Origin: Staphylotrichum longicolle
Taxonomy: Eukaryota; Ascomycota; Sordariomycetes; Sordariales; Chaetomiaceae
Assembly: GCA_019096155.1 (NCBI GenBank)
Contig: JAHCVI010000006.1
Coordinates: 868,001 to 932,000, forward strand
Length of the DNA: 64,000 nucleotides
Direction: 5' to 3'
Shown: positions 48,001 to 58,209 of the stretch, in pieces
Position numbering within the stretch: position 1 is the first letter of the stretch
Layout of the letters: every line of letters starts with the position of its first letter
Notes under the pieces: model-generated
Seen by the model: the letters and a program-made list of their open reading frames with translations, nothing else
The model's database searches: none
What the model was told of the DNA's origin: nothing
Position numbers and translations under genes: made by a program

Positions 48001-50605
48001 CCTTCCCTTCCTCGGAAGCATCCGGTGTCTGGATTAGACCGGCCGACTCGTCCAGTCTCCGGCGCGTAGCGCGGAGCTTGCGGAAAGGGCCGGCGTAACC
48101 AAAGCCCACTTCGCCGACCGTCTTGTAGAAGCGGTCAGGGTCGATGTCGAGGAACTCGCGTTGGGGCTTGTGCGGGCGTGGGAGAGCGTGGGGGGACGGC
48201 GTGCCCAGGATGATGCGAATCCGGCCAGACGCGTTCTTGACCATGCTGACGGCATCCTTGTTGGAGGCCGAATAGAAGGCAAACAAGGCGTCGACCACCT
48301 TGCTGCCACCCTTCTGAGCCTTCTCAAGAGCAGCCTCTGTCTCGGGCGTGGTGGTGGTGCGCAAGCTGAATTGGGTCTCGACATCCGAGTTCTCCTCGAG
48401 CACGAGGGCCTGGCCAATGACAAGATTGCGGAATTCGAGCAGTTGGATGGACGCAATGCCATAGAGCTGGGCAACGGCTTCCACGACGGCAGACACGTAG
48501 CCAGCCGCCGGAAACACGATTTGGCGCTCGACCTGGTGGTGCACCAGCCACGGGACCTCGCGGGGACGGAGGCGGTTCCTCCACCGCACCTCACCCTCAT
48601 GTTCGGTTTGTTCGGTACCGTCGGTGCCGTCAGGGGCGCGGGTGCCAAGCAGCTGGTGGGGTGGCTGTTTGCCGCTGCGGAAGGCCTTGGACCAGCGCGA
48701 CTCGTGCCAGTAGATGCGGTCGTGCTCCCAGGGATACGAGGGGAGGTTCTTGAGCAGGGCTGGCGCTTGCCGGCCAGACGCCGAGGCTTCGCGCTTCTCG
48801 AGGCCTGCAAAGTCGACGATGCCTGCGCCAATAGACTGCCAGATGGCGCCCAAACCCTCGGCGAAGGCCTCGAGATCGTTGGCTCCACGGCGCAGCAGCC
48901 CCGTGTACGGGATGGGCTGCCCTGTCACCGCCTGGATTGTCTGCAGCGCAGGGCTCTTGAGCGCCGGGTGCGGGCCTACCTCGAGCCCCAAACCGAAGGG
49001 CCCCAGCGCACTTGCTGCCTGCTCAACTGCCTGTGAGAATTTGACCTGGCCGACCATGTTCTGCGCCCAGTATTCGGGTCCTAGTGCCCCGTCCCCCAGC
49101 GTCTCGACGTCCTCAGCGTAGACGCTGGAAATCCACACGGGACGCTCATGGCCCTCATGTCCATCACGCCTGTCATCGTCCCGCGACTGTGCCTTGATCC
49201 CGGCGTTGGCCAGAGCGTCGGTGTATGGCCCAGCAGCGGGGAGCATGTGGTGCGAGTGGTACGCCTTGTCGACCTTGAGCAGCCGTGCGAACTTGTTTTC
49301 ATCCTCGAGAATCGCTTTCGCCGTCTCGATGGCCTCTGCGTCGCCCGAGAGCGTGAGACTCTCTGGCGAGTTGGACGCCGCGATGGAGACACGCCCTGCA
49401 AGTTCATCCAGCTCCAGCAGCCCCAGCGCATCCTCATAGCTCGTGCCAACCGCCAGCATGGCGCCCGCACCAGACCCCTCAGGGCCTCGCGCCAGATGGA
49501 GGAAGTAGCCGCGGTAGTAGGCAACGCGGATGGCATCTTGGGCGGAAAGATAGCCGGCAGCATACGCAGCGCCGATCTCGCCTGACGAGTGGCCGACCAC
49601 GGCTTTGAACCGCACATTCGCCGCCTCGAGAAGGTCCACCAGCACGATCTGGACAGCAGTGCACAGCGGCTGTGAAAAGGCTGCTTCGCCCACCCGTGAA
49701 GTGGTCTTGTCCTTTGACAGCTCCTCCAACAGCGTCCACTCCGGCCTGTGCTCGGCGGGTAGGCTGTCAAGCGAGTCCTGGAGACGGCGGATTGTGGCGC
49801 CAGCAAGGGCAGAGCCGGCCAGCAACTGGGCTCCCATCGAAGCCCATTGCGCACCTTGACCGGTGAAGATGCCCAGCAATGCGGGAGAGCCCGAGCCTGA
49901 GTTGTTTACCGTGGTGATTCCCGACGGCGTCTTGGCCAACTCCTCGAGTTTCGACGCCAGCCTGTTTGCATCCAAGGCTGGTACGCTGATCCGGACAGGC
50001 AGAGTGGACCTGTGCGTGTTCAGAGTGAAAGCCAAATCGCCCAAGTTGATGCCAGGGTTCGCCCGGAGGTGAGACGCATAGATCTCGACAAGTCTTGTCA
50101 GTGCCTTCTCCGACGACGCAGAAAAGTTGAAGGGAGCCAGATGAGAGTCGCTCGTTCCAACCTCCGCTTCCCGTTTCAAGCCAGCGACAGTTGGCGCATG
50201 GTAGCTTTCGAGGATGGCATGGGCATTGGCGCCGCCAAACCCGAAACTGTTGACGCTGACACGTCGGGGCGCCCCTTCGGGAAGGGGGGGCCACGCCTGA
50301 GCCTGCTTGACGATTTCGAGCTTGTCGTAGAACGGCTTGACCGCGGGGTTGAGCTCGTTTAGCAGGAGGTTGGGTGGCACAACGCCATGCTGGAGCGCGA
50401 GGGAGCCCTTGATAACACCAGCAACACCAGCGGTTCCCTCCGTATGGCCGATGACCGTCTTGATGGAGCCAACATAGAGAGGAGCGTCATCCTGCGAAGC
50501 CTTGAAACCAACCGCTGGGCCGAAAAAGGCAGTACGAATGGGCTTCAACTGGATCGCCGCAGGTGCCTGATAACCAAAGTTAAAACCCTCGCGGCTAAAG
50601 AAAGG

Positions 50606-50682
<77 letters not shown>

Positions 50683-51641
50683 AAGTGCTCACCCGTTCCA
50701 TGAGCCTCAAAGTACTTCTATCCTCCAGCCCAGCATTCTTGTACGTCGACCATATCAGGTTGGCCTGCGCAACTCGGCATCGTAATCCCCTTTGTGCGGC
50801 CATCCTGGTTGATGCCCGTCTCCCGGATGATACACTCAATCGAGTCCCCATCGGCAACAGCCCGGCTCAGCGTCTTGAGCACCAGGGCTGCCACACCGTC
50901 GCCTCTCGCGTACCCATTCGCCCCCTTGTCCCACATCCTCGACCTCCCGTCCGGCGAGAGCATATTCAGCTTGCTCTCCGCCACAAACTGGTCCGGCGCC
51001 AGCACCAGATTGGCACCGGCCACCACCGCCGTCGGCGACTCCCCCGCGCGCAGGCTCTGCACCGCCAAGTGCAGCGCAAACAGGCTCGAGGAGCACGCCG
51101 TGTCAATGGTCATGGACGGACCATGCCAGTCGAAAAAGTACGAGATCCGATTCGCGAGGATGCTCCGCGCCGTCCCGGAAGCAAAGTACGTCGGGAACGC
51201 GTCGATGTCCCGCGCCAGCAGCTCCGTGTAGTCGGCGCTCATGACGCCGACGTACACGGCCGTCTGCGAGCGCTGCAGCGCCTCGAGCGGGATGCCGGCG
51301 CGCTCGAGGCCCTCGTAGACGGTCTCGAGGAGGATGCGCTGCTGCGGGTCGACCGAGTTGGCCTCGACGGGCTTGACGCCAAAGAACTGCGCATCAAAGT
51401 GGCCGAGGTTGTCCCCCAGCAGGTAGGCGTGCTTGACGTTGGTGGTGCCATGGTGCAGCGCGTCGGGGTGGTAGAAGGCGGTGGTGTCGAACCGGTCGGC
51501 GGGGATCTCCTGGAGTACGTCGCGAGGTTCGCGGAGGAGATCCCAGAGCTTGGACGGCGAGGAAGAGTCTCCTGGGAAGCGGCAGGCGCTGCCGACGATG
51601 GCTATGGGCTCCCGGGGGTAGGAGGCGTAGTTGGGAGCCAT
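39020..51641 (-). CDS. hybrid PKS-NRPS (KS-AT-DH-MT-KR-ACP-C-A-T-R), frame broken in KS exon
   Basis: The core synthase, about 4,100 residues. Exons read: 51641-50693, 50566-44817, 44752-42177 and 42096-39020. Domains run from the N-terminus: KS (DTACSSSL; EAHGTG; GHTEG), AT (GHSSGE near 49590), DH (about 48.66-47.76 kb, catalytic His kept but HxxxG Gly is Arg; LDCAIQ Asp), C-methyltransferase (VLEIGAGTGGA near 47.15 kb), no functional ER, KR (GLTGSLG; YAAAN), ACP (GADSLVAVD), C (HHIYLDG), A (YSSGSTGVPKG; DAYGPAEA; TGDRGRL), T (GGSSLS) and a terminal reductase-like R domain (TGATGFIG; YVAAK). The missing ER is supplied by the trans-ER at 58578. The intact R motifs favour reductive release to an aldehyde, but Dieckmann release cannot be excluded. 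Conserved KS sequence changes frame near 50,770 and 50,724 (a TAG at 50718-50720 lies in the start frame) and again near 50,550. An A71 run lies in the first intron. Confidence 0.9.
50567..50692 (-). other. first intron of the PKS-NRPS with 71-base poly(T) on sense strand
   Basis: The intron splits the conserved KS motif HGTG. The donor is GTGAGC at 50692 and the acceptor is TATCAG ending at 50567, with a TTTTAAC branch-like site. It contains an uninterrupted A71 run on + (50610-50680), i.e. T71 on the sense strand. An alternative acceptor (CTTTAG) ends at 50596. Confidence 0.6.
50610..50680 (+). repeat. A71 homopolymer
   Basis: Seventy-one consecutive A, the longest homopolymer in the window, inside a predicted PKS intron. 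Its flanks carry the frame breaks of the KS exon. Confidence 0.95.
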
Positions 51642-52304
51642 GGTTGCGGAACGTCCCAGCTAGGTACTGGGTATTGGTGTGTTCCTGGACGTTGAGTGCG
51701 GACTGAGTGACCCAGTCGTTGAGAGATGTTCAAGCTGTTACCTACTGCTCCCTGAGAGACATGATGATTCTCCTGCCTGGAAGCTGACTATCTTAACGTC
51801 TACACACTCGCTGACGCCACATGCATTCACGACGACACCATAACGCGCCCCCAATCCGTAATTACACGCCACTTGCAGAAAGGTTTAGCGCAACTCGTCC
51901 CCATCCAGCTAGACCGTCAATGCACGAATAGTGGCTCATGAGTCGGGTCAAGGACGGCTCGGGGTCTGGTGGTGAAGGTGAGCGAGGACGGAACCGGCAC
52001 TCAAGCACACCATCAGGGTGTTCGGATCGGCATCGGCATCGGGCTCGGCATCGGCATCGGCACGCGTGGGGGAGGGGGCGACCTATCTTCGGCTTCAAGA
52101 ATCACGTCAACCGGAAGTGGGGGTTTCCTTCGCTCCGATGCCGCCGGTGTAGTCCGGTATGCCTAGCTGGATATTGGGGAGGGGGCTGCAAGGGCCTAAT
52201 CTCAGGGGGTCCGACTCGGCAGTGTTTACTAACCCCCCCAGATAGCGTTGGTATTCGCAACTTCAGTCGCACGAGGCTATCCGCAGACGCAAAACATCAC
52301 GAAG
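51642..52304. promoter_or_regulatory. bidirectional promoter PKS-NRPS/hydrolase with octamer and CATCGG array
   Basis: 663 bases between divergent start codons. CTCCGATG (reverse complement of CATCGGAG) is at 52133-52140. Four CATCGG cores occur at 52031, 52037, 52049 and 52055, forming a tight array. Confidence 0.55.
52031..52060 (+). repeat. CATCGG tandem array in core promoter region
   Basis: Four copies of CATCGG in 30 bases (starts 52031, 52037, 52049 and 52055). The unit is the first six bases of the octamer found in the other cluster promoters. Confidence 0.7.
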
Positions 52305-53615
52305 ATGGGTCCCAAAATGCATCAATTCTTCCCGGGCATTTTTTTCAACTTTGAAACCGTCCGGATCCTGGGCATGGCCCCAGCGGGCGGTGCCGAGCTG
52401 GCGGAATGTCTCGACGCCGTCGGCCAAATCAAAGACAACGACCCCGAGAGCTGGCATCGCGCGTGGGCCGAGCAGGCCCACAAGGCTGAAGCCATCGCCG
52501 ACGAAGCGCGCGCAAGCGGTGACAGGGAGGCGGCCAGACGCGCCCTTTTGCGCGCCCACAACTACGCCCGCGCCAGCTACTACATGCTCCCAGGCGCAGG
52601 GCCTCTCAGTCCTGACCCACGCTATCTCACGCTCTGCGAGAAATCCGTCGCCCTTTTCCAAGACGCCACCAAGTTCTTCCCACCCGGCACGGTCCACCGT
52701 CTCCAGATCCCCTTTGAGGGGCGGAAGCTCCCCGGCTATCTCTATCTCCCGCCCTCTTGGCGCCGATTGCCAGGCGAGCACAAGGCCCCCATCCTCGTTG
52801 CCAACAGCGGAGCGGATGGCTTGTCCGAAGAGATCTACTTCATGGCCCCCGCTGCTGCGCTCGAGCTGGGCTACGCGGCCGTCACCTACGAAGGACCGGG
52901 ACAGGGCTTGACGCTGCACCGAGATGGTGTCGTTTTCCGCCCCGACTGGGAAGTTGTCGCCAGTGCCGTTCTCGACCATCTCGAAACCCTGTCGGCCACC
53001 AAGCCCGAACTGGGAATTGACACCGACCGCGTCGCTATCTGGGGGACGTCCTTGGGCGGATACTTTGCCTTACGTGCCGCTGCTGGAGACACTCGCTTCA
53101 AGGCCTGCGTGGCCATTGACCCCGTCCACGACTTCTGGGACTTCGCCACGACGCAGGTGCCCAAGGCCTTCCTGGCGGCATGGGCACGCGGGTGGATTGG
53201 GGACGGGGCTGTCGACGCCGTGATCAACCTCGGCACGCGGCTGGCATTCCAGATGAAGTGGAACATTGCCACGACCGGAACCTTCTTTGGCCAACGCCGT
53301 CCGTCGCAGATTTTGCGCGCAATGAAGAGCTACACGCTGCGGCTCCCTGGGGGTGGCAGTCTGTTGGACCAGATCCGGTGTCCAGTGCTCGTCACCGGGG
53401 CTGAAGCGTCGCTGTATCTGGATGTATCCTCTCATACGTCGGCCGTTTATGATGGCCTGAGGAATCTGAAAGAAGGGGACGAGAAGCAGCTGTGGGTAGG
53501 CAGGACGCCAGGAGAGGGTGGACTTCAGGCCAAGGTGGGGGCGTTGGCCCTCTCAAACCAGCGCGTGTTTCGGTTTCTGGACCAGCATCTTGGCGTTGTC
53601 CGGGAGCACCTGTGA
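52305..53615 (+). CDS. alpha/beta hydrolase of the PKS-NRPS cluster, catalytic His not evident
   Basis: Intronless, 436 residues from ATG 52305, divergent from the PKS-NRPS. The family is a fungal alpha/beta hydrolase with an N-terminal helical lid (residues 1-130). The core follows: YLYLPP, ILVANSGADG (oxyanion region), YEGPGQG, the nucleophile elbow GTSLGG (Ser about residue 249) and an Asp region (VTGAEASLYLD). Where related enzymes usually have the catalytic His in an EHC-like motif, this protein reads PGEGGLQAKVGA, so the triad may be incomplete. Hydrolases of this type accompany cytochalasan PKS-NRPSs and are linked to the step after aldehyde release (pyrrolinone formation) rather than ordinary hydrolysis; that role here is inference. 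Its promoter carries the octamer and the CATCGG array. Confidence 0.82.
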   Translation: MGPKMHQFFPGIFFNFETVRILGMAPAGGAELAECLDAVGQIKDNDPESWHRAWAEQAHKAEAIADEARASGDREAARRALLRAHNYARASYYMLPGAGPLSPDPRYLTLCEKSVALFQDATKFFPPGTVHRLQIPFEGRKLPGYLYLPPSWRRLPGEHKAPILVANSGADGLSEEIYFMAPAAALELGYAAVTYEGPGQGLTLHRDGVVFRPDWEVVASAVLDHLETLSATKPELGIDTDRVAIWGTSLGGYFALRAAAGDTRFKACVAIDPVHDFWDFATTQVPKAFLAAWARGWIGDGAVDAVINLGTRLAFQMKWNIATTGTFFGQRRPSQILRAMKSYTLRLPGGGSLLDQIRCPVLVTGAEASLYLDVSSHTSAVYDGLRNLKEGDEKQLWVGRTPGEGGLQAKVGALALSNQRVFRFLDQHLGVVREHL

Positions 53616-53779
53616 CTTCTGCGGGTTGGTCATGTGTCGTACAAGGGGGGAAGACGGCCTCAGACGACTTCTTTTTCTGTTTTGAATCCTTTTTCATTTC
53701 AAAGCTAAATGGTATCCTGTGGTATTGCTTGATATTCGTGGGTCATGATGAGAAAGTGTACGGGAAAGTTGTGTGATAG

Positions 53780-55555
53780 TTATCTGCTCTCCAACAAGCG
53801 CTTGAGATTGTTCATGATGTCCGCCAGGGTGGGATCGCCGCCATGAATGCCACCCTGCATGCTTTCCTGTGATAAGATGATCTCGTGGGTCGACAGGGCA
53901 ACTGGGTCGTTGAGGAAGGGAAGTCGGTAGTCCTGGTCATCTGGCGAAAGATGTCCACTAGGGCCTGGCCCTGTGTTGATGCCGAGTGCGTTGCCGATGC
54001 GCTGAAGCATACCCGACGTGATTTCGATGAGAACCTTGACCTGAATGGAGACGTTGTTCTCAAGCTGGAACTCGCCAAACTTCAGGCTCGGCAGGCTCAA
54101 CATGGCATTGGACTCTGGCGAGGGATTGATTTGAAGGGCGTGGTACAGGCGAGTGAAGACGGCGCGGCAGTTCCGCAGCAAGTTGACATAGGTCGTCACC
54201 AGGTTGATCATGAGAAGATGATCTTGACGCCCGGCTGCCGAGGTGGGCAGTGATGACAGTGATGACCCGGAGAAGTTGGAGTCCAAGTCCCCGTTGCTGC
54301 TTAGACTGGCTGTGTCCCGCACATGGCGAAGACTGCTGAAATTGACTTGGCTGAAGCTGCTGCTGCTGGTGCTGTTGCTGCGAGTCTGGCTACCGCTTCC
54401 ACCGCTCCTGGCACCGTCGCTGGCACTACCGCAGCCGCTGCTTGCGCTGCTCACTGCACAACTTTCCTGGGAAGCCGACGATATGGCTTTGACAATATCC
54501 CAAAACCGCGCAGTCTGGTTGAGCACACGGTTGATGGGCTGCTGCTGCTTGATTGATGAGCACGTCAGGGGTGCGACGCTTGGCAACGCTGTCAGCGGTG
54601 CCTGGGAGTCGAGGATCTCTCGGTCTTCGACCAGTTCCAAGCTGAGTTTCAGCAGGTCCTTGTAGGTTCCGGTTAGGCGCTGCGTGTCAACGGGCGGGCC
54701 CATCATGTCCGGTTCGACGTCCCTATGCTCTCTCCCAGTATCCAGACAGGCTTCTGGGTGGGCTCCATGAGAGCCCCACCCCAGGTTCGTGCCTGCACTG
54801 CCTGGCCCTGGCCCACAGAGCGTCGCGTCGTCTTCGTGGCTTTCGCCGCGGGTGGGAGAGTGGTCCGCCATCAGAAGGCTGAGGTCATTGGCGTCAAAAG
54901 GCATGTGTGGGAGGGCGAAGTCCATGGGATCAAGTACCTGTGTAGTGCGACCAAGGCGGTTAGTCAAGTGTTCCATGAGTCAAGTAGCCTGATGACGAGA
55001 GGGACAGATCATTCATACCAGCGAGTTGGAATCCAGCAACATGCTATCGGAACTCCTGTTGTCGTTTCTCCCCATGTCGGTGGGCGGCTCGGGTGGCACT
55101 TCTCCCTGGCGTTGAAAGCGTGCATTGTCGTGTTCCCGCTGGCTGTGCGTAAAGGAAGAGTGCCTGCGGTCGCGCTGGTCTGGCGGGGAGTGCAGGCTCT
55201 CACGCGAAGGCAGAAGCGCCTGTTGTTCTCTGGGGTCGACGTGAATCTGGCCATTGCCGTTTTGCTGTTGGGTCTGCAGATGGGGCACGGGATTGGGTCT
55301 TGATGATTGGCAAGCCGCCGAAGATGCCGCCGACGACAGTGCCGCCGACGATGTAGCGGGATCGAAGGTGGTGGTGCACGCCAGACGAGACTTGGCGCAG
55401 CGCTCGCATGGCTTTCCGAAGCGCTCATCACGCTGGCAGCGGAGCTTGTAGGCGCGACAGCGATCGCAGGCGGAGCGTCGCGAGTAGCGGAGACTGGTGG
55501 CAGTCGGCATGGGGGCCATCAAGGTTGTGGGCACAGGAATGGGCGGCGCGAGCAT
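53780..55555 (-). CDS. Zn2Cys6 transcription factor, AflR-like, probable cluster activator
   Basis: Two exons (55555-55019 and 54937-53780) give 564 residues. The 81-nt intron (GTATGA..ACACAG, CTTGACTAAC branch) keeps phase 0. Near the N-terminus lies the DNA-binding knot CDRCRAYKLRC followed by CERCAKSRLAC, spacing C-x2-C-x6-C-x9-C-x2-C-x6-C. A Ser/Gln-rich middle follows, and a C-terminal helical part (LVTTYVNLLRNCRAVFTRLYHAL .. GEFQLENN) like that of aflatoxin-type regulators. It is a nuclear factor expected to bind CGG-containing sites; the recurrent CATCGGAG octamer in the cluster contains such a core. The start ATG 55555 was chosen; the next in-frame ATGs are 13 and 16 codons downstream. 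Confidence 0.87.
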
Positions 55556-56916
55556 TGCTGCGGTGAAACAGGTCGACACGTTGAGTGGAACCGACCAGAC
55601 GGTTGTCCCGACTAGTAGCAATGTTGAATGCCGGGAAGCATGGATGTGGTGCGCTGCTTGTCTCTTTGTCAGAATATAACTGGGATCCTGACTGGACACC
55701 GTGCACAAGGAGAGGTTCTGGAGAGCTTGAGCGGAGGTCTCAGGTCACACTCGCGCCGTCTTCCCCTGGCGATATTGCGTGATCACAATTGGTCAGGCAG
55801 CGTGCGGGGGGCCTTCGAACGCGGAAGGAGATATTGTGTCATCGATCCCTGGGCTGCCATTGGAAGGGCGTTTGACAAAGGCAGCCACGTTCTCACGCCT
55901 CACGCCCCCGGCAGGTGCAAACAAGCAGCCAAGCCTCCCGGTGACGGCTATGTAGGGTACCTTACCTCGTTACACCTCAACGGTTTTTCAGTCTGTCTGT
56001 ATTTTGAAGCATCACGTACCTTAGATACCCCGGGATATGCCTTGTGGCTGTTTTGATGCTAGTGTCAATCTTCTTTCAAGTGGAACTCGAAGGGGAGCCA
56101 AGGTCGTTAACCGCACCCCGGCCTCTGCGGGCCGAGCCTTCCTCCTTTCTGACATTTCTAGCGGTTTAGGTTTCCTCTTCCTACCTAGGGACCCTGAGAT
56201 AAGATGAGGCAATGCGGGGTCCAGTGGCTCATTGAGGGGCAACACGGTCCTGTCAGACCTGCCCGGCCGGCAGAGTATGATGCCATTCGATCCTCCCGCC
56301 TTCAGCCTTCCTTTCTGCCCTCGCATCGCTGCGGCCAGTTCATCATGCCCCTCTGTCGTCGACCGCAGGGTGACATCCGAGAAGACACTTGGCGAGCCGA
56401 ACGCCGATCCCTGCCCGCATCCGCGCATCTGGCATGGCTTTCCCCCCAATCTGACTTACATCTGTCCGTCTTACGGAATCTTAGCTCGATATGGTGCAGC
56501 ACTGGAGCGTGGGGTTGATTGCCATCCTGGCAGCGGAATTCGCATGGATGCGACACGCCCAGAAGCGGCCCGCTGGATAAGGTTGGCACCAGACCGATTG
56601 ACCGGAGATGGGAAAATGCAGCCTTCAGCACGCCTTGGACGCCCAATAGGAGTGGGCGCATGCATCGGAGACCCTGCTTGCCACCCGCAAGAGCCATGGA
56701 CCACAGAGACGGACATGGGGAAGATGGCTCAATCACTCCAGTCGGATCTCTGCAAGCAATGGAGGCGTTCCCTGCAGTGGGTGCATCCGAATCGGCGGCA
56801 GCAAGTGGCGGCATCCCATGCAGGAGGAGAGGAGGGGAGGAGGGTAGGAGTGGAGGAGTGAAGGGTCATGTTCCATGTGATTGCGGCTAACTTTGCAGTA
56901 TCCGAAGGTATGGACG
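55556..56916. promoter_or_regulatory. TF promoter and Diels-Alderase 3' region with CATCGGAG
   Basis: 1.36 kb between the TF start (-) and the Diels-Alderase stop (-). CATCGGAG occurs at 56663-56670, about 1.1 kb upstream of the TF, which makes direct control uncertain. Open frames here lack family character. Confidence 0.4.
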
Positions 56917-58209
56917 TTACTCGACATAGTTCCGCTTCACCACCAGGCTCTGCTCCGGCAGTTTCAGAACCTCGGTAACGCCAATGCCCTCCCATTGCCG
57001 CTGCATCCCGACCTGGCCGCCGATGACAGTTGCCGTGTAGCCCGTGCCTCCCACGCCTCCGCCCAGGAAGTACTCAAAGTAGACGTTTTTGTGCGTGACA
57101 AAGAAGGTCCACTGCTTGCCGCGGGTGGGCGACGACAGATCGAGCAGGAAGCCCGTCGCCTTGTCCCTCAGCTTGCCCGTCACTCCCTCGCCGTCGTAGA
57201 GCTTGCTCCACGTAAAGAAATCCTCCGTGTCAGACGGCTCGGTCCGCCGGCTGTCAAACACGACCACGCCCTCCTCGGCCAGCACGACCGACGGCGCATG
57301 CAGCCCCTTGTACCGCCAAGCCTCAAAGTCCCAGAAGGTGAGAGCGAAGGGCCCGGCCCGCAGACGCACGAAATGCATCGAGTCGAGACACGTCAGCCAG
57401 TTGAAGGCGCCCCAGAGCCGTTCGTGGCCTCCGATGCCCGACCACGCCACCTTCTTGCCCTCGACCACGGCGTCGACGGTCACCTCGGCCACCGGAATCG
57501 GCTCGGTCCAGTAGAAGTGCGGCACCGTCAGCAGCGACGCGTTCTTTGACGGCCACACGGTTCCGTCGGCATAGCGAGGAGGCGCAACCGAGCGCAGCGT
57601 CAGGGTCCCGCTGGTTTTCGGAGTCTTCCACACAACCCGCGAGTGACGCATGTCGTCCGAGACCTCCCAGGCGTAGCTGTACTTGTCACCTTCCTTCCAC
57701 TCGCCGCGCGTGCCGGCCCCACGGCATGACTCGATGATGGATTCTCCGGGGTAGTCGATCTGGACGAAGCGTTCGCCATCCGGAAATGCAAACTCGATGT
57801 ACATGCGCAGATTGCCTGACCCAAGAACGGAGTAGTTGGGATCGCGGTAGAAGCCAAAGATGAGCCCGGACAGCCCGTCGTCGGAGACTGCGTCGAACTC
57901 CCACTGCTCACCTGCCGTTTCGTTCATGGGCACGATCCGCGGGAGCTCCCAGTGGTCGGTGGGACTCGTGGAGAAGCGAACGGGCTTGCGGCCTTTGGAC
58001 ATTTCGAAAGCGGAGACCCGGCTTGTTTCGCAGGCTTCTGTCACGTCCAGGCCCGAGATGATCTGTTGAGATTTCCAGTCCCCGAGCCAGTCGTCTGACC
58101 ATTTGGAGCTGTCATGGCTTGCTGCGCCGGCAGAGAATGCAAGCAGAGCCAGTCCTAACCCGAGACCGCGGCGGTTGGAGCTCGCCGTGATCATACTGGT
58201 GAGTCTCAT
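56917..58209 (-). CDS. calycin-fold Diels-Alderase (CcsF/PyiF/Fsa2-like family)
   Basis: Intronless, 430 residues. The family (formerly annotated hydroxyneurosporene-synthase/CrtC-like) folds as two lipocalin-like barrels and catalyses intramolecular Diels-Alder ring closure on linear PKS-NRPS products. The N-terminus has a signal-peptide-like stretch (RRGLGLGLALLAFSAGAAS). Later come characteristic aromatic-rich strands: GLIFGFYRDPNYSVLG, YPGESIIESCRGAG, YSYAWEVSDDMRHSRVVW, the central GGHERLWGAFNWLTCLDSMHF and a C-terminal YTATVIGGQVGMQRQWEGIG. The start at 58209 is used; an ATG five codons on is possible. It shares an octamer-bearing promoter with the trans-ER, the enzyme acting just before it. 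Confidence 0.87.
   Translation of the reverse strand: MRLTSMITASSNRRGLGLGLALLAFSAGAASHDSSKWSDDWLGDWKSQQIISGLDVTEACETSRVSAFEMSKGRKPVRFSTSPTDHWELPRIVPMNETAGEQWEFDAVSDDGLSGLIFGFYRDPNYSVLGSGNLRMYIEFAFPDGERFVQIDYPGESIIESCRGAGTRGEWKEGDKYSYAWEVSDDMRHSRVVWKTPKTSGTLTLRSVAPPRYADGTVWPSKNASLLTVPHFYWTEPIPVAEVTVDAVVEGKKVAWSGIGGHERLWGAFNWLTCLDSMHFVRLRAGPFALTFWDFEAWRYKGLHAPSVVLAEEGVVVFDSRRTEPSDTEDFFTWSKLYDGEGVTGKLRDKATGFLLDLSSPTRGKQWTFFVTHKNVYFEYFLGGGVGGTGYTATVIGGQVGMQRQWEGIGVTEVLKLPEQSLVVKRNYVE

Noticed and set aside
50610..50680. Poly(A) run as the tail of a retrotransposed element
   Set aside because: It lies inside a PKS intron with donor and acceptor on the flanks, and there is no adjoining element or target duplication.
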